The position numbers were made by a program, and so were the translations under genes. Shown here in pieces: positions 1-8,748 of a stretch of DNA of 64,000 nt (position 1 is the first letter of the stretch; each line of letters opens with the position of its first letter). A model generated the notes under the pieces. It was given only the letters and a program-made list of their open reading frames with translations. It was not told the origin of the DNA and did not search any database. The stretch is from Prostheceraeus crozeri (taxonomy: Eukaryota; Platyhelminthes; Polycladida; Euryleptidae). The stretch spans positions 1 to 64,000 of the forward strand of contig CAJQUW010016958.1 in the NCBI GenBank assembly GCA_907163375.1, given 5' to 3'.

Positions 1-497
1 GTTTCATGAAAGATGTCCTCTTTCCATCGGAAGCACCGAAGCTCCTCATGGTGGCAATGGTTGAAAATGATGCATTTAATGGTAATATAAAGAAGAATCC
101 TTTCAATTTTAAACACAATCAGTTAAGTGAAATTGCTTTACGTGTAAATGGTGTGAGTCATCCTGGTCCACCCTACAAACCAGATTTTGCTTCGGATCAA
201 TTTATGCGCAGTTATGTTGATTTTATGGATGTCTTTGGCTTTTACAATACGGATGACACCAACGGACTTACTATGAAAGAGTTTAAGAGTGGATATACTA
301 TTTATGCATTTGATTTGACTGCTGACAGCGATATTAGTGCACCCTATCGTCAAGCGAACGTGCCTCATAATATTCGTTTGGATTTGACGTTCAAAAGAAC
401 ACTACCTGAGACGATCAATGTATTAATTTATGCAGTCTTCGATTCAAATATTGAAATTACAAAGTATCGTGACGTGATTCTTCAGTATAATCGTTAA
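1..497 (+). CDS. Polinton major capsid protein, C-terminal part (F54H12.2-like)
   Basis: The frame is open from the window edge, so only the last 165 or so residues are present; the methionine at base 6 is internal. The block with FNGNIKKNPFNFKH, then PPYKPDF, RSYVDF, GYTIYAFDL and the ending LPETINVLIYAVFDSNIEI is the hallmark C-terminus of the invertebrate F54H12.2-like proteins. These lie beside the Maverick integrase gene in nematodes and are taken to be the double jelly-roll capsid protein. The stop codon overlaps the start of the protease gene by one base (TAATG), so the two may be translated from one mRNA. Family assignment is firm; the capsid role comes from family knowledge. Confidence 0.82.
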   Translation, partial: FMKDVLFPSEAPKLLMVAMVENDAFNGNIKKNPFNFKHNQLSEIALRVNGVSHPGPPYKPDFASDQFMRSYVDFMDVFGFYNTDDTNGLTMKEFKSGYTIYAFDLTADSDISAPYRQANVPHNIRLDLTFKRTLPETINVLIYAVFDSNIEITKYRDVILQYNR

Positions 498-958
498 TGA
501 GTTGGTTGACTGCTGACGATATTAAGACTAAAGTGCAGCGTAATGCAGACGAAGCGACGTTGAAAGCTTTCGATAATGTCTATTCACTCGATACCTTACC
601 ACCTGCAGTAAATCACTATCCCATCTTTATTGTGCTAAACACTCATTCACAGAATTTAGGCGGTGAGCATTGGAAAGCGATCTTTATTGGAGAAGACCGA
701 CGTGGTGAACTATTTGACTCTCTTGCTCAACCTCCAAATATACCAACACAGCAGTGGTTGAGAAAACATACGCGTCAATATCAGCGAAATGAACGCATAC
801 TACAACATCCACTTTCATCAACGTGTGGTGCTTTTGTACTGTACTTCATCTTAAGACGTTTACATGTATCTCGATTTGCATCTGTTATTCAAAACTTTTC
901 ATGTAATCCATCCTCTAATGAAAAAATGATTTGTAAGTTCTATCATGATTTGAAATAA
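497..958 (+). CDS. Polinton adenovirus-type cysteine protease
   Basis: A 153-residue protein with the order of catalytic motifs seen in adenovirus maturation proteases (adenain, Ulp1-like fold). His is in GGEHWKAIFIG near residue 55, an acidic residue in GELFDS near 77, and Cys in STCGAFVLYFILRR near 111. The size is typical for Polinton PRO. It would be expected to cleave capsid precursors. The ATG overlaps the capsid stop codon. An AATAAA overlaps its own stop codon (about 953-958) and can serve as the poly(A) signal. The gene converges on the minus-strand TBP-like gene, which starts its own AATAAA in the same 30-base gap. Confidence 0.9.
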   Translation: MSWLTADDIKTKVQRNADEATLKAFDNVYSLDTLPPAVNHYPIFIVLNTHSQNLGGEHWKAIFIGEDRRGELFDSLAQPPNIPTQQWLRKHTRQYQRNERILQHPLSSTCGAFVLYFILRRLHVSRFASVIQNFSCNPSSNEKMICKFYHDLK

Positions 959-984
959 AAACATCATGTTGGAAAAATTGTTCT

Positions 985-1851
985 TTATTTTACAATCCGC
1001 TGGGTACGTACATACTCAATGAGATAGTCTAGGATCATATTTGCTTGTACATGAGATTTTAGTCCAGTAATGATCACTTTACTATTATGAAAGATTGCCA
1101 CATGCACAGGTAACCAACAACTAATGAGAGCTGCAGGAAAAAGTTCGGGTTCATAACACAAACTGTAACTGCTGGTACGAATCTTCAAAAATGATAGACT
1201 GTCACTCAATTGAGTAGAGATCACCATATTGTCCACAGTCAGATTCGACATCACACACCTCTCCCTCTTCCATATCCGACGTAGTAGTCTTCGTAGCTCT
1301 AAGCGCATTGACTGCGCCGATGAATGAGAAAGGGCGCCGAGAATCTGTACAGTCCCATTTGGGAAGAGTTGAAGATTCCGTGAATTGTTCATCTTCACCA
1401 CTAACATTTGAGGACGGCCCGGTAATACTTGCTGTTTGGAAGCTGTTGGTGTAATGTTGTGAGATCGATTTTGGTGTAGAGTCTGAAGCGACGGAGAATG
1501 TTGACGATGGTGTAGCGATGGCGCTTCATGATGAAAGAATGAGTAAATTGAGCGATGTACCTTCCTTTTATACTTTTCCCAACTACCTTGATGAAATGTG
1601 AAGTTAGTATGAAGTTGGTAATGATAGAGTTGAATTCGCCGATTGTTGACGCGCAGCCAGATGCGATTTCCAATACGTGAATGTCTTTTCATATAGAAGT
1701 ATTTCAAGTCCTTCATGATATGATGTAGAGATTGAAAATGACGATAAGATAAAGCAAACTCTCTTCTCACATTTCCAGTTGAATCTTTGAAATAGACGTT
1801 TCGATCATGATCCGTTTCAATACGTTGTAGGGAATCTAATTTCCAACTCAT
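985..1851 (-). CDS. TBP-like protein with possible N-terminal PC4-like domain (Polinton gene)
   Basis: 288 residues. The C-terminal half follows the TATA-binding-protein core. Residues 203-283 contain LTVDNMVIST, then CYEPELFPAALI, VHVAIFHNSKVIITG and a final helix. TBP has the same order: QNMVGS, SYEPELFPGLIYR, and IFVSGKVVLTGAK. Residues 149-193 look like the second half of TBP repeat 1 (MLVVKM, LFPNGTVQILGALS, helix). The first strand and helix of repeat 1 are not evident. Residues 6-90 match the separate frame at 1955-2242 and resemble the PC4/p15 single-strand-DNA-binding coactivator fold, with the pattern hydrophobic-x-Leu-x3-Gln/Phe-x2-Leu. The linker at 91-148 is His/Ser/Gln rich. A TATA box lies about 85 bases upstream. 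Comparison is by eye; a TBP fold is likely, function is inferred. Confidence 0.68.
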   Translation of the reverse strand: MSWKLDSLQRIETDHDRNVYFKDSTGNVRREFALSYRHFQSLHHIMKDLKYFYMKRHSRIGNRIWLRVNNRRIQLYHYQLHTNFTFHQGSWEKYKRKVHRSIYSFFHHEAPSLHHRQHSPSLQTLHQNRSHNITPTASKQQVLPGRPQMLVVKMNNSRNLQLFPNGTVQILGALSHSSAQSMRLELRRLLRRIWKRERCVMSNLTVDNMVISTQLSDSLSFLKIRTSSYSLCYEPELFPAALISCWLPVHVAIFHNSKVIITGLKSHVQANMILDYLIEYVRTQRIVK

Positions 1852-1931
1852 GATGTGTGGTAGTCATGTCTGATTAAGATTTGCATAGTAGGGCGATGAA
1901 CTCACGACGAATAAATGTCATGATGGAGCGA

Positions 1932-1941
1932 TGTATATATC
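1932..1941 (-). promoter_or_regulatory. TATA box of the TBP-like gene
   Basis: The minus strand reads GATATATACA about 85 bases upstream of the start codon at 1851. It fits a core promoter, and similar boxes precede other minus-strand genes of this element. Confidence 0.5.
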
Positions 1942-1954
1942 TTCTATACTTCTC

Positions 1955-2242
1955 TCAATTGTATTTGCGAAATGAGAAACAGTTTGCGGAATGAGAATGG
2001 TAGATTTGAATTTCATTTCTGTAATGTTGAAGCCAAACTTGATCACCCAAGGAGATGAATCTTAATGTTTCAAAATATTCCAAATCCCTCATGATATCAT
2101 TGAGGTTGACAAATTGTCGCCATGTTAATGTAATTCCTCTTGATGTATGACCCTGAGAATTTTTGAAATGTACGTTTCCATCACGATCAACTCTGATATA
2201 TTGTAGAGAGTCCAAAATCCAAGTCTTCATGATGTTATGCAA
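1955..2242 (-). CDS. PC4-like small protein, paralogue of the TBP-like gene's N-terminus
   Basis: 95 residues. The pattern LDSLQYIRVDRDGNVHFKNS, then GITLTWRQFVNLNDIMRDLEYF, then GDQVWLQHYRNEIQIYH lines up along its length with residues 5-80 of the neighbouring TBP-like protein (LDSLQRIETDHDRNVYFKDS, FALSYRHFQSLHHIMKDLKYF, GNRIWLRVNNRRIQLYHY). The two frames are therefore tandem duplicates of one domain, one of them fused to the TBP-like core. The GIxLxxxQxxxLxxI spacing recalls PC4/Sub1 coactivators, but the similarity is short and PC4 is only the best guess. It starts head to head with the large plus-strand gene at 2266, with only about 23 bases between. Confidence 0.6.
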   Translation of the reverse strand: MHNIMKTWILDSLQYIRVDRDGNVHFKNSQGHTSRGITLTWRQFVNLNDIMRDLEYFETLRFISLGDQVWLQHYRNEIQIYHSHSANCFSFRKYN

Positions 2243-2494
2243 AGTTGCAGATTAGCAATATAAAAATGTCGTTTTATCATATTTTGCTTAGCAATGCGGC
2301 TACAAAGAGATTTACTAGTAATCGAGCTGCACTCTTTTCTACTCCCATTGATCATGCACAACAGCTAAATGGAAATTGGGAAGTGGGTGTCACTCAACTT
2401 GTTTATAGCAACTGTGTCTATACTTTTGATCATGAGGTGATGACTATTAATATGAGGCGTACAGCTGCTTATCAATGTGAAAAGGGGTGCCGAG

Positions 2495-2499
2495 TATAC
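2495..2499. repeat. 5-bp target duplication, left copy
   Basis: TATAC lies directly left of the left LTR and is repeated at 7541-7545 directly right of the right LTR. This is the 5-bp duplication expected of Ty3/Gypsy integration, and it places the insertion inside a Polinton gene. Confidence 0.85.
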
Positions 2500-2670
2500 T
2501 ATTCTGTCTTCCGCATTTAAGTACAAGAGAGAACAACACCGCGTGTCGCGTACAGAAAGTGTATATTTTCCACCATTGCGTATATTCATACCAGTACACA
2601 ATAATGATGACAATTTAAATGAAGTATTTAAACAATAGTAAAGATGTAGAAGCAAGGCGTATACATTACA
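2500..2670 (-). repeat. 3' LTR of the Gypsy element
   Basis: 171 bp, identical to 7370-7540 by direct reading. On the minus strand it begins TGTAATGTATACGCC. It is preceded there by a purine tract and followed by the target duplication. Confidence 0.92.
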
Positions 2671-2686
2671 ATCCCTCCCCTTCTTT
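2671..2686 (-). other. Polypurine tract of the Gypsy element
   Basis: The minus strand reads AAAGAAGGGGAGGGAT directly before the 3' LTR, the place where plus-strand DNA synthesis is primed in LTR elements. The stretch from here to 3245 is the untranslated 3' region of the element, without a recognisable gene. Confidence 0.8.
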
Positions 2687-3245
2687 AGAAAAGACGAGTT
2701 ACATCAAGGAGAGCATTTACCACATTACTTGTATATTCAACTTTCAAGTCGAGTACTATAAACATGTCTATTTATCAAAAGTCTGGAAAACGATCACACT
2801 GGGAATAGAAAATCCACCATCCATATACATTGTAGCGTCATAGCACGATCCACACGAATAACTGAGATATCAAATCACTGATAACCAGACATATCAATCC
2901 GATGACAAATCACTGAATCACTATAAATGCAATTGCGTGTAAGCATATACTCGTACATACATATCAAGAATCAGAATCATAAACGTGTCAACATAAATAC
3001 ATAGGTATACACTCTCGTCTTTGAAAGACAGTTCACATATATATAGAAAACGTGTACGCAAGTTCACACACATGCACAAAAGTTCAGTTAGTCTGTCGAA
3101 CTAACTCACAGGTCTGATTAAAATCAGATAAACATCACAGTAGAATGTGAGTAACATCAGTAGCGTTACTGAGCATATCAGTAGAATCGATCAGAGTGAT
3201 TCAAATCAATCGTCCGCTAAATGGCATAAGTGCGTTCGACAAAAC

Positions 3246-4400
3246 TTAATAAAAGATATAACCTTTTAAATGTTTAGGAAGCTGCTTAGCTCTACTGGGC
3301 CTGCTGTGGACACTGACATTTTCGCTGGCGTCGCTACTCTTGTCTTCATCTCGCCTCGGCACGCTTTGAGCTTCAGCTGTCCGCTCATCCCAATCGAGTT
3401 CTTCTGTCGCTGGTATTGGCTTCACGTGTGTTGAATTCCTGATGAACTTGTTTCCAGTCTCCTTGGACGTCACGGTCACTTGACTTCCATTCTTGTCCGT
3501 CACGACGAAATCTTCATCTGCGTACCTCGGAGTGAGCTTGTTCATCTTCCTTTGTTTCAACAACACTGTGTCACCGACTTCCACACTTGGTTCACAACCT
3601 TGCCTGACAGTCTTGTAATCTTCTTGTCTTGTCTTCATTTCGGCATCTCTGTCTCTCACATGCTGGTGAACATCTGATTGACTTGGTCTCAATTGTGGAA
3701 TCTTAGTCCTAATTTCATGTCCCAACAGTAATTTTGCCGGAGTTTCACCTGTTGTTGCGTGAGGAGTCGATCGGTAGGCCAACAAGAAATATTGCAACTC
3801 GGACTCCATATTCTTGCCTTCAACATTTGCAATTTTCAAGGCTTTCAATAATGTCTTGTTTTGGCGTTCCACCTCTCCATTGGCTCTTGGCCACAACGGC
3901 GTGTTCACTCGATGCTCAATTCCGTTAGACATCAGAAATTCCTTGAAGTTCTCCGATACGAATTGGGGACCGTTGTCCGTCCTTATCCCTTCAGGAAGAC
4001 CAAATCTTGAAAATATTCTTTGGAGTGAGGTGATAATTTTCAGTGACGATGTATCCCTCAGAAATTCGACTTCGAAGTATCTGCTGAAGTAATCGACTAC
4101 GACAAAAAGATAGTCACCATTCGGCAGTGGACCCATAAGATCGGCTGCGAGTTCTACCCACGCAGCGTTAGGAAGCTTTGTAGACTGCACTGGGACTTCA
4201 TAGTAAGCTGGGGGTCACTAGAAGACATGATCGGCAAGTTCTCACTTTCTTCTCGGCGTCAGCATCCATGCCAGGCCACCAAACTTTGCTCCTTAGATTT
4301 TGCTTCGTCTTCACTATACCCTGGTGTCCTTCGTGTGCTAAGTCTAAAATCATCTCTCTTAAGCTCGCTGGTATGACAAGTCTAGTTCCTCGCAGTATCA
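3246..4400 (-). pseudogene. Integrase part of Gypsy pol
   Basis: The DDE integrase core has Asp in VELAADLMGPLPNGDYLFVVVD, Asp in GIRTDNGPQFVS and Glu in RANGEVERQNKTLLKAL. It follows an HHCC-type zinc-binding stretch (LAHEGHQGIVKT, WWPGMD, CRSC). The C-terminal tail has the basic GDTVLLKQRKMNKLTPRYAD motif usual for this family and a Ser/Arg-rich end. It is part of a broken element and makes no intact polyprotein. Confidence 0.88.
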
Positions 4401-5900
4401 GTTGTCCATACATCGATAGCTCATATCGGCAACTTTTGTAAGCTTTTGGACAGTCTTCCCACCTGTCTGCTGTAATACAATCACGAACTTTCTTTAGTTC
4501 GAGATCATTCGACGATGCTACTTCAATCTCCTTTGTCGTCACAGTACGTGGAGTCGCAGTAGTCGCAACGAAATGAACGTAAAACTCCATGTCAGATTTG
4601 TCACAATCGGCGTTCTGCTCTGCTATCAGTCTTGATAAGCTATCGGCTATGTTTTCCGTTCCCTTCACATGCTGCAATTTGAACTTGTAGGGCTGAAGTC
4701 TCAACATCCAACGTTCTACTCGACATCCGCCACGACCAATCTTGTTGTATATGTACAGTAGAGGTTTGTGGTCTGTCAACAGAGTGAATTCTACACCAAG
4801 TAGATAATTGTGGAATTTTTCACATGCCCATATTACCCCGAGTGCCTCCTTTTCTATCTGAGAGTATCGGCGTTCTACCGCAGTCAGTGCTCGGCTTGCA
4901 AAAGCAATCACGCGTTTCTCTCCTTCTTGCACTTGCAACAGAATAGCCGCCAGTCCAACTGGACCTGCATCACAGATTAATGATGTCTCGGCGTTGATAT
5001 CAAAGTAGGCTAGGGTTTCGGCATTACACAGTTTCTCCTTTATAGCCTGAAATGCTTTCTGCTGTTGATCTTGCCATACGAATTTCGCATTCTTCCTAGT
5101 GAGCGCCATCAGTGGGTCAGCTAACGTCGCTAGTCCTGGTATATAACGTCCACAGAAGTTAACGAGTCCTATAAAACTTCGAACCTCAGACACACTCGTC
5201 GGTTGCCTAGCGTCACGTATTGCTGCCGTCTTCTCTTCTGTAGGCCTCACGCCCCTTGGGGACAGCCGGTGTCCCATGAACGTCAGTTCTTGAGCTTTCA
5301 CGATGCTCTTTTCTTGATTTATCGTAAGGCCGTGTGCCTTCAACGTCTCAATCAACTTTTCCATTCGTTTCTCTAAGTCAGATTCACTGTCTGCGTACAC
5401 CAGAATGTCGTCTGCAATGTTGGCTGTTCCATCGCACTGTCTGATAATATTCCGAATTGTCTTTTGATATACCTCGGGCGCAGAAGAAATCCCAAACATT
5501 AGCCGTTTGTATCGGTACGTTCCACAATGCACAGCGAATGTGGTGATGTCGCGGGACTCTTCTCCAACTCGAGTTGATGGTAACCCCATTTCAGATCTAT
5601 TTTTCCAAACCATTTACTCCCATTCACCTTTTCAAGGACTTCATCGATCGTAGGGATTTGGAATACCTCCCGAATAATGGCTTTGTTCGCCTGTCGCATA
5701 TCGACGCATAATCTGATGTCACCATCTGGCTTGTTTACCACCACTACTGGACTAACCCACGTTGTTGGACCTGTCACCTCTTCAATCACGTCCAAATCCA
5801 GCAGTTCTTGAATCTTGTTTTCAACCTTCTTCAACATACTAAATGGCACTCTCCTCGGTGCTTGATTCACAGGCGTAACCAATTTGTCTATGTGCAGTTT
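4400..5900 (-). pseudogene. Reverse transcriptase and RNase H part of Gypsy pol
   Basis: RT begins around VNQAPRRVPFSMLKKVENKI, with the CVDMRQANKAI and FGKIDLKWGYHQLEL motifs. The finger/palm continues through RLMFGISSAPEVYQKT and the active site NIADDILVYA, which in this copy reads ADD rather than the commoner VDD. RNase H follows with LICDAGPVGLAAILLQ, YSQIEKEALGVIWACEKFHNYL and LLTDHKPLLYI. This is the standard Ty3/Gypsy RT-RNase H layout. Broken copy. Confidence 0.9.
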
Positions 5901-7203
5901 TATAGGCTTGCCAGTGTACTTGGGGAATGGCTTCTCCCTATTTACCCCGTCCACTGCCCTGGCCGTCACATTTACAGTGATCAATCCCAGCTCTTCGGCT
6001 GTAGCACGGCACATTAGAGGTTCATCTTCCCCTTCGAATACGACGAATTCTGCCTCGCATTTCCTGTTTTCGAAGCGTACCGTTGTCTTGAATTTTCCAA
6101 TAATTTCCAGTGGTTTGTTCTTATGTCCATAAGAGTGTAGGTTACCTGTCGTCACCCATGAGTCACATCGGATTTTCTGCTTCTTGAGCCTATTCCATGT
6201 CCCACGGTCCACTATGTTGGCTGTTGTGCCGGTATCAATCAACATTTTCAAGGGTATCTTGTCAACTAAGCAAATAACCTCCTCCAAGCCCTTAGGATTA
6301 CCGGTACCTTGGCCCACGGTAAACGCAAAATGGTTTTCCTTTTCGACTTCTGCGGTTGCCTCAACTTCGACGTTATTTGCCTTTGCTCTCGTCTTTTTCG
6401 TTTTGCAACACACCGCATAGTGTCCCTTCAACCCGCATTTATTGCATTTCGCTTTCAAAGCTGGACATGATGGGTCGCTGGCCAGGTGTCCTTCCCCGTT
6501 GCACCTAAAGCACTTTCCATGTCGACCTTTTGATTTGTCCTTGCCACCGTGATTAGGCCTATGTCCATTTTTCCAACTCTTTTGACCTTGCCTCGATTTC
6601 CCACTGGACCCGCTGCTACTGTGTACTCTTGCCACAGAGGTTTCGCTTGTGTCAAACCTTTTCACCTGATAGTCAGCGATTTCAGTAGTCTTCGCGATTT
6701 TTATAACATCAGCGAGTGAAATGTTGCCTTTTTCGAGTAATTTCCTCCTTAACACGTTAGATTGACATTGGTCAATAATTTGGTCCCTGAGCTGGTCATC
6801 TTCGGCGGTTTTGAACTCACAGTAAATAGCCTGTTGCCTCAACCTGGTAACAAATTGGTCAAAATTTTCGTTTTGTTCCTGCCTGATTTTCCGAAACACA
6901 TGCCGCTCGTAAGTCACATTTCGCATAGGGCAAAAGTGGTAGTTCAGTCTTTTCAGCGCTATGTCAAATTCGCTATCCTTGGATGGGTCTTCTGTGGGTG
7001 CTGCTACCAACGTATCAAAAATGTCTTGGGTGTCCGGGCCTGCTAAGTGCAACAGTAAAGCCTTTTTTTTTTACATCGTCAGTAATACCCCTACCAACTA
7101 TGTAGTAGTTAAAAGAACGCAGCCACCTAGTCCAAGAGACCGACAATTGATTTGGGTCAATCGATTTACATAAGAACTTTGGCAAACTGCCTAGATCTTC
7201 CAT
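5900..7203 (-). pseudogene. Gag and aspartic protease part of the Gypsy element
   Basis: The likely gag start is at 7203 (MEDLGSLPKF). The capsid-like region contains FDQFVTRLRQQAIYCEF and LRDQIIDQCQS, typical of Gypsy gag. Two zinc knuckles follow around 6.42-6.52 kb: CFRCNGEGHLASDPSC and CNKCGLKGHYAVCC. A retropepsin motif MLIDTGTTANIVD lies near 6.24 kb. A 5' leader of about 160 bases separates it from the LTR. Broken copy. Confidence 0.85.
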
Positions 7204-7369
7204 GACAGTGGAAACGCACAATGTCACAAAAGTTAAATAAGCCTAGGTCACTACCCAGTCTTACTTTCACAGCTGATTTAATTCACGATCAAAGAGTTCA
7301 CGACTTTTGCAGAAGACTTCGCAACTCGCTTTCATCCTCAGCAATTCGCTTTCATCCTCCGTCGCCAAT

Positions 7370-7540
7370 TATTCTGTCTTCCGCATTTAAGTACAAGAGA
7401 GAACAACACCGCGTGTCGCGTACAGAAAGTGTATATTTTCCACCATTGCGTATATTCATACCAGTACACAATAATGATGACAATTTAAATGAAGTATTTA
7501 AACAATAGTAAAGATGTAGAAGCAAGGCGTATACATTACA
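7370..7540 (-). repeat. 5' LTR of the Gypsy element
   Basis: Identical to 2500-2670. On the minus strand the next bases read ATTGGCGACGGAGGATG, where TGGCGACGG is a plausible primer-binding site; I could not assign its tRNA. Confidence 0.92.
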
Positions 7541-7545
7541 TATAC
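7541..7545. repeat. 5-bp target duplication, right copy
   Basis: TATAC, matching 2495-2499. Confidence 0.85.
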
Positions 7546-8748
7546 ATTCCACAGTGGCCAAAGAAAGATCTCTTATCATGTAAAAAGTTTATATATGATT
7601 TCTTGAATAAAGCGTGTAAACATATTGTCCAATTTACTCCGCACAATGATGATTATAATTATGTACATCATGTAGTTGAGAAAGATTGGATTGTTGGTTT
7701 AAGTCCAAGTTTAAGAAATGATTTAGGCTACCTCGCTAGCGCCTTAACAAGCTATGATAATTTTAACGTTAATTACCACATAAGTGGTCATAAACAGTTA
7801 ATATATCGAGAGGAAGCTTATTATGTAGATCTTATTCCAAGAAATGAGAAGGCGTTGGTGAAGAAGATTGTGATTAAGCCAAGAAAGACAAACATGACTC
7901 CTGAAACATTATTGAAGGAATTTAATTATCTCCTTCGAGTTGATGGCAAACAAGTGGCAACATTGACTTATATTATTTCATCTAATCATATTGCAATAAG
8001 CAAATTAAATGATGATGATCTAGTATTAGTTTGTTCAAAAGATTTTCATCAGTTCTTACGACATCGTTCTGCAGCTGTTCATGGAAAATCTGATATGCAA
8101 CATTTACCATGTGAAAGGTCAAATCAATTTGATACAGAATGGACCGTATCTTTATACAGAAAGTGTGTAGAGCCTTTAGGTGGTATCTTACATGAAACAA
8201 GAGTGTTGATGCCTCGCATTATTACTTCGGTTAAATTGGTTGTAGATTATTTAAATGAAGTGATTAATGGCCAACATATTTCATTTTCTGAAAAAGAAGG
8301 TACTTTGTCTCTCACTATAAGTGGAAAAGGTATTGAACTAATTATGGATAAAACTCTAATGGACATTTTGGGTTTTGATCAAAATATCTTTAAAAGTGGT
8401 ATTGTAACCAAAGCTAGCGCAGACATGTCGCTATCGCGTCGTATTAACTATTTTCAGATATATTCCAATATTGGTGAAGATGTACGTGTGGGAGATGTTG
8501 AAGCTCCATTGCTAGCAATGATACCATACCAGCCAAAGAGCTGCAGTATTTTATCTGAGCATACTTTCAAGAAAGTGCATTATACAAAGCTGAAATCAAA
8601 CTACATCCCACAAATTGATATTGCCATTTATGACGATGCTGGTGCGTTGATTCCTTTTCATAAAGATGCTTTGACAAGTATCACACTCCATTTCCGAATG
8701 AAGAGTTAATGCAAACGTATGCTAATATATTTTTCCAATGTGAATAAT

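Larger units (their letters stand above)
2500..7540 (-). mobile_element. Ty3/Gypsy LTR retrotransposon inserted in the Polinton
   Basis: A 5.04-kb element in minus orientation with identical 171-bp LTRs, a 5-bp target duplication (TATAC), a polypurine tract next to the 3' LTR and a possible primer-binding site next to the 5' LTR. It encodes gag with two CCHC knuckles, an aspartic protease, reverse transcriptase, RNase H and integrase in the Ty3/Gypsy order, resembling the K02A2.6-like group. No envelope gene is seen. Identical LTRs point to a young insertion. The coding part is nevertheless broken in about three places, so it may have been copied in trans from a working relative. Confidence 0.93.
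2266..8709 (+). pseudogene. Large Polinton protein 1, interrupted by a Gypsy retrotransposon
   Basis: Both flanks of the 2500-7540 insertion code for one conserved Polinton protein. The left part has the N-terminal signature HILLSNAA and LNGNWEVGVTQLVYSN, which matches YLPSNAS and LEGEWEVGVSSICYDSN in the neighbour at 8749-10269. The right part ends with INYFQIYSNIGEDVRVGD, APLLAMIPY, then IDIAIYDDAGALIPF and TLHFRMK, the usual C-terminus of this family in invertebrate Polinton-like loci. The function is unknown; I infer a virion component from its position among capsid and protease genes. The gene is a fossil, disrupted by the retrotransposon. Confidence 0.75.

Noticed and set aside
2500-7540. 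The 171-bp direct repeats as duplicated Polinton coding sequence
   Set aside because: One frame is open across them for about 40 codons, but the exact TATAC flanks, the polypurine tract and the retroviral gene order between them show they are LTRs.
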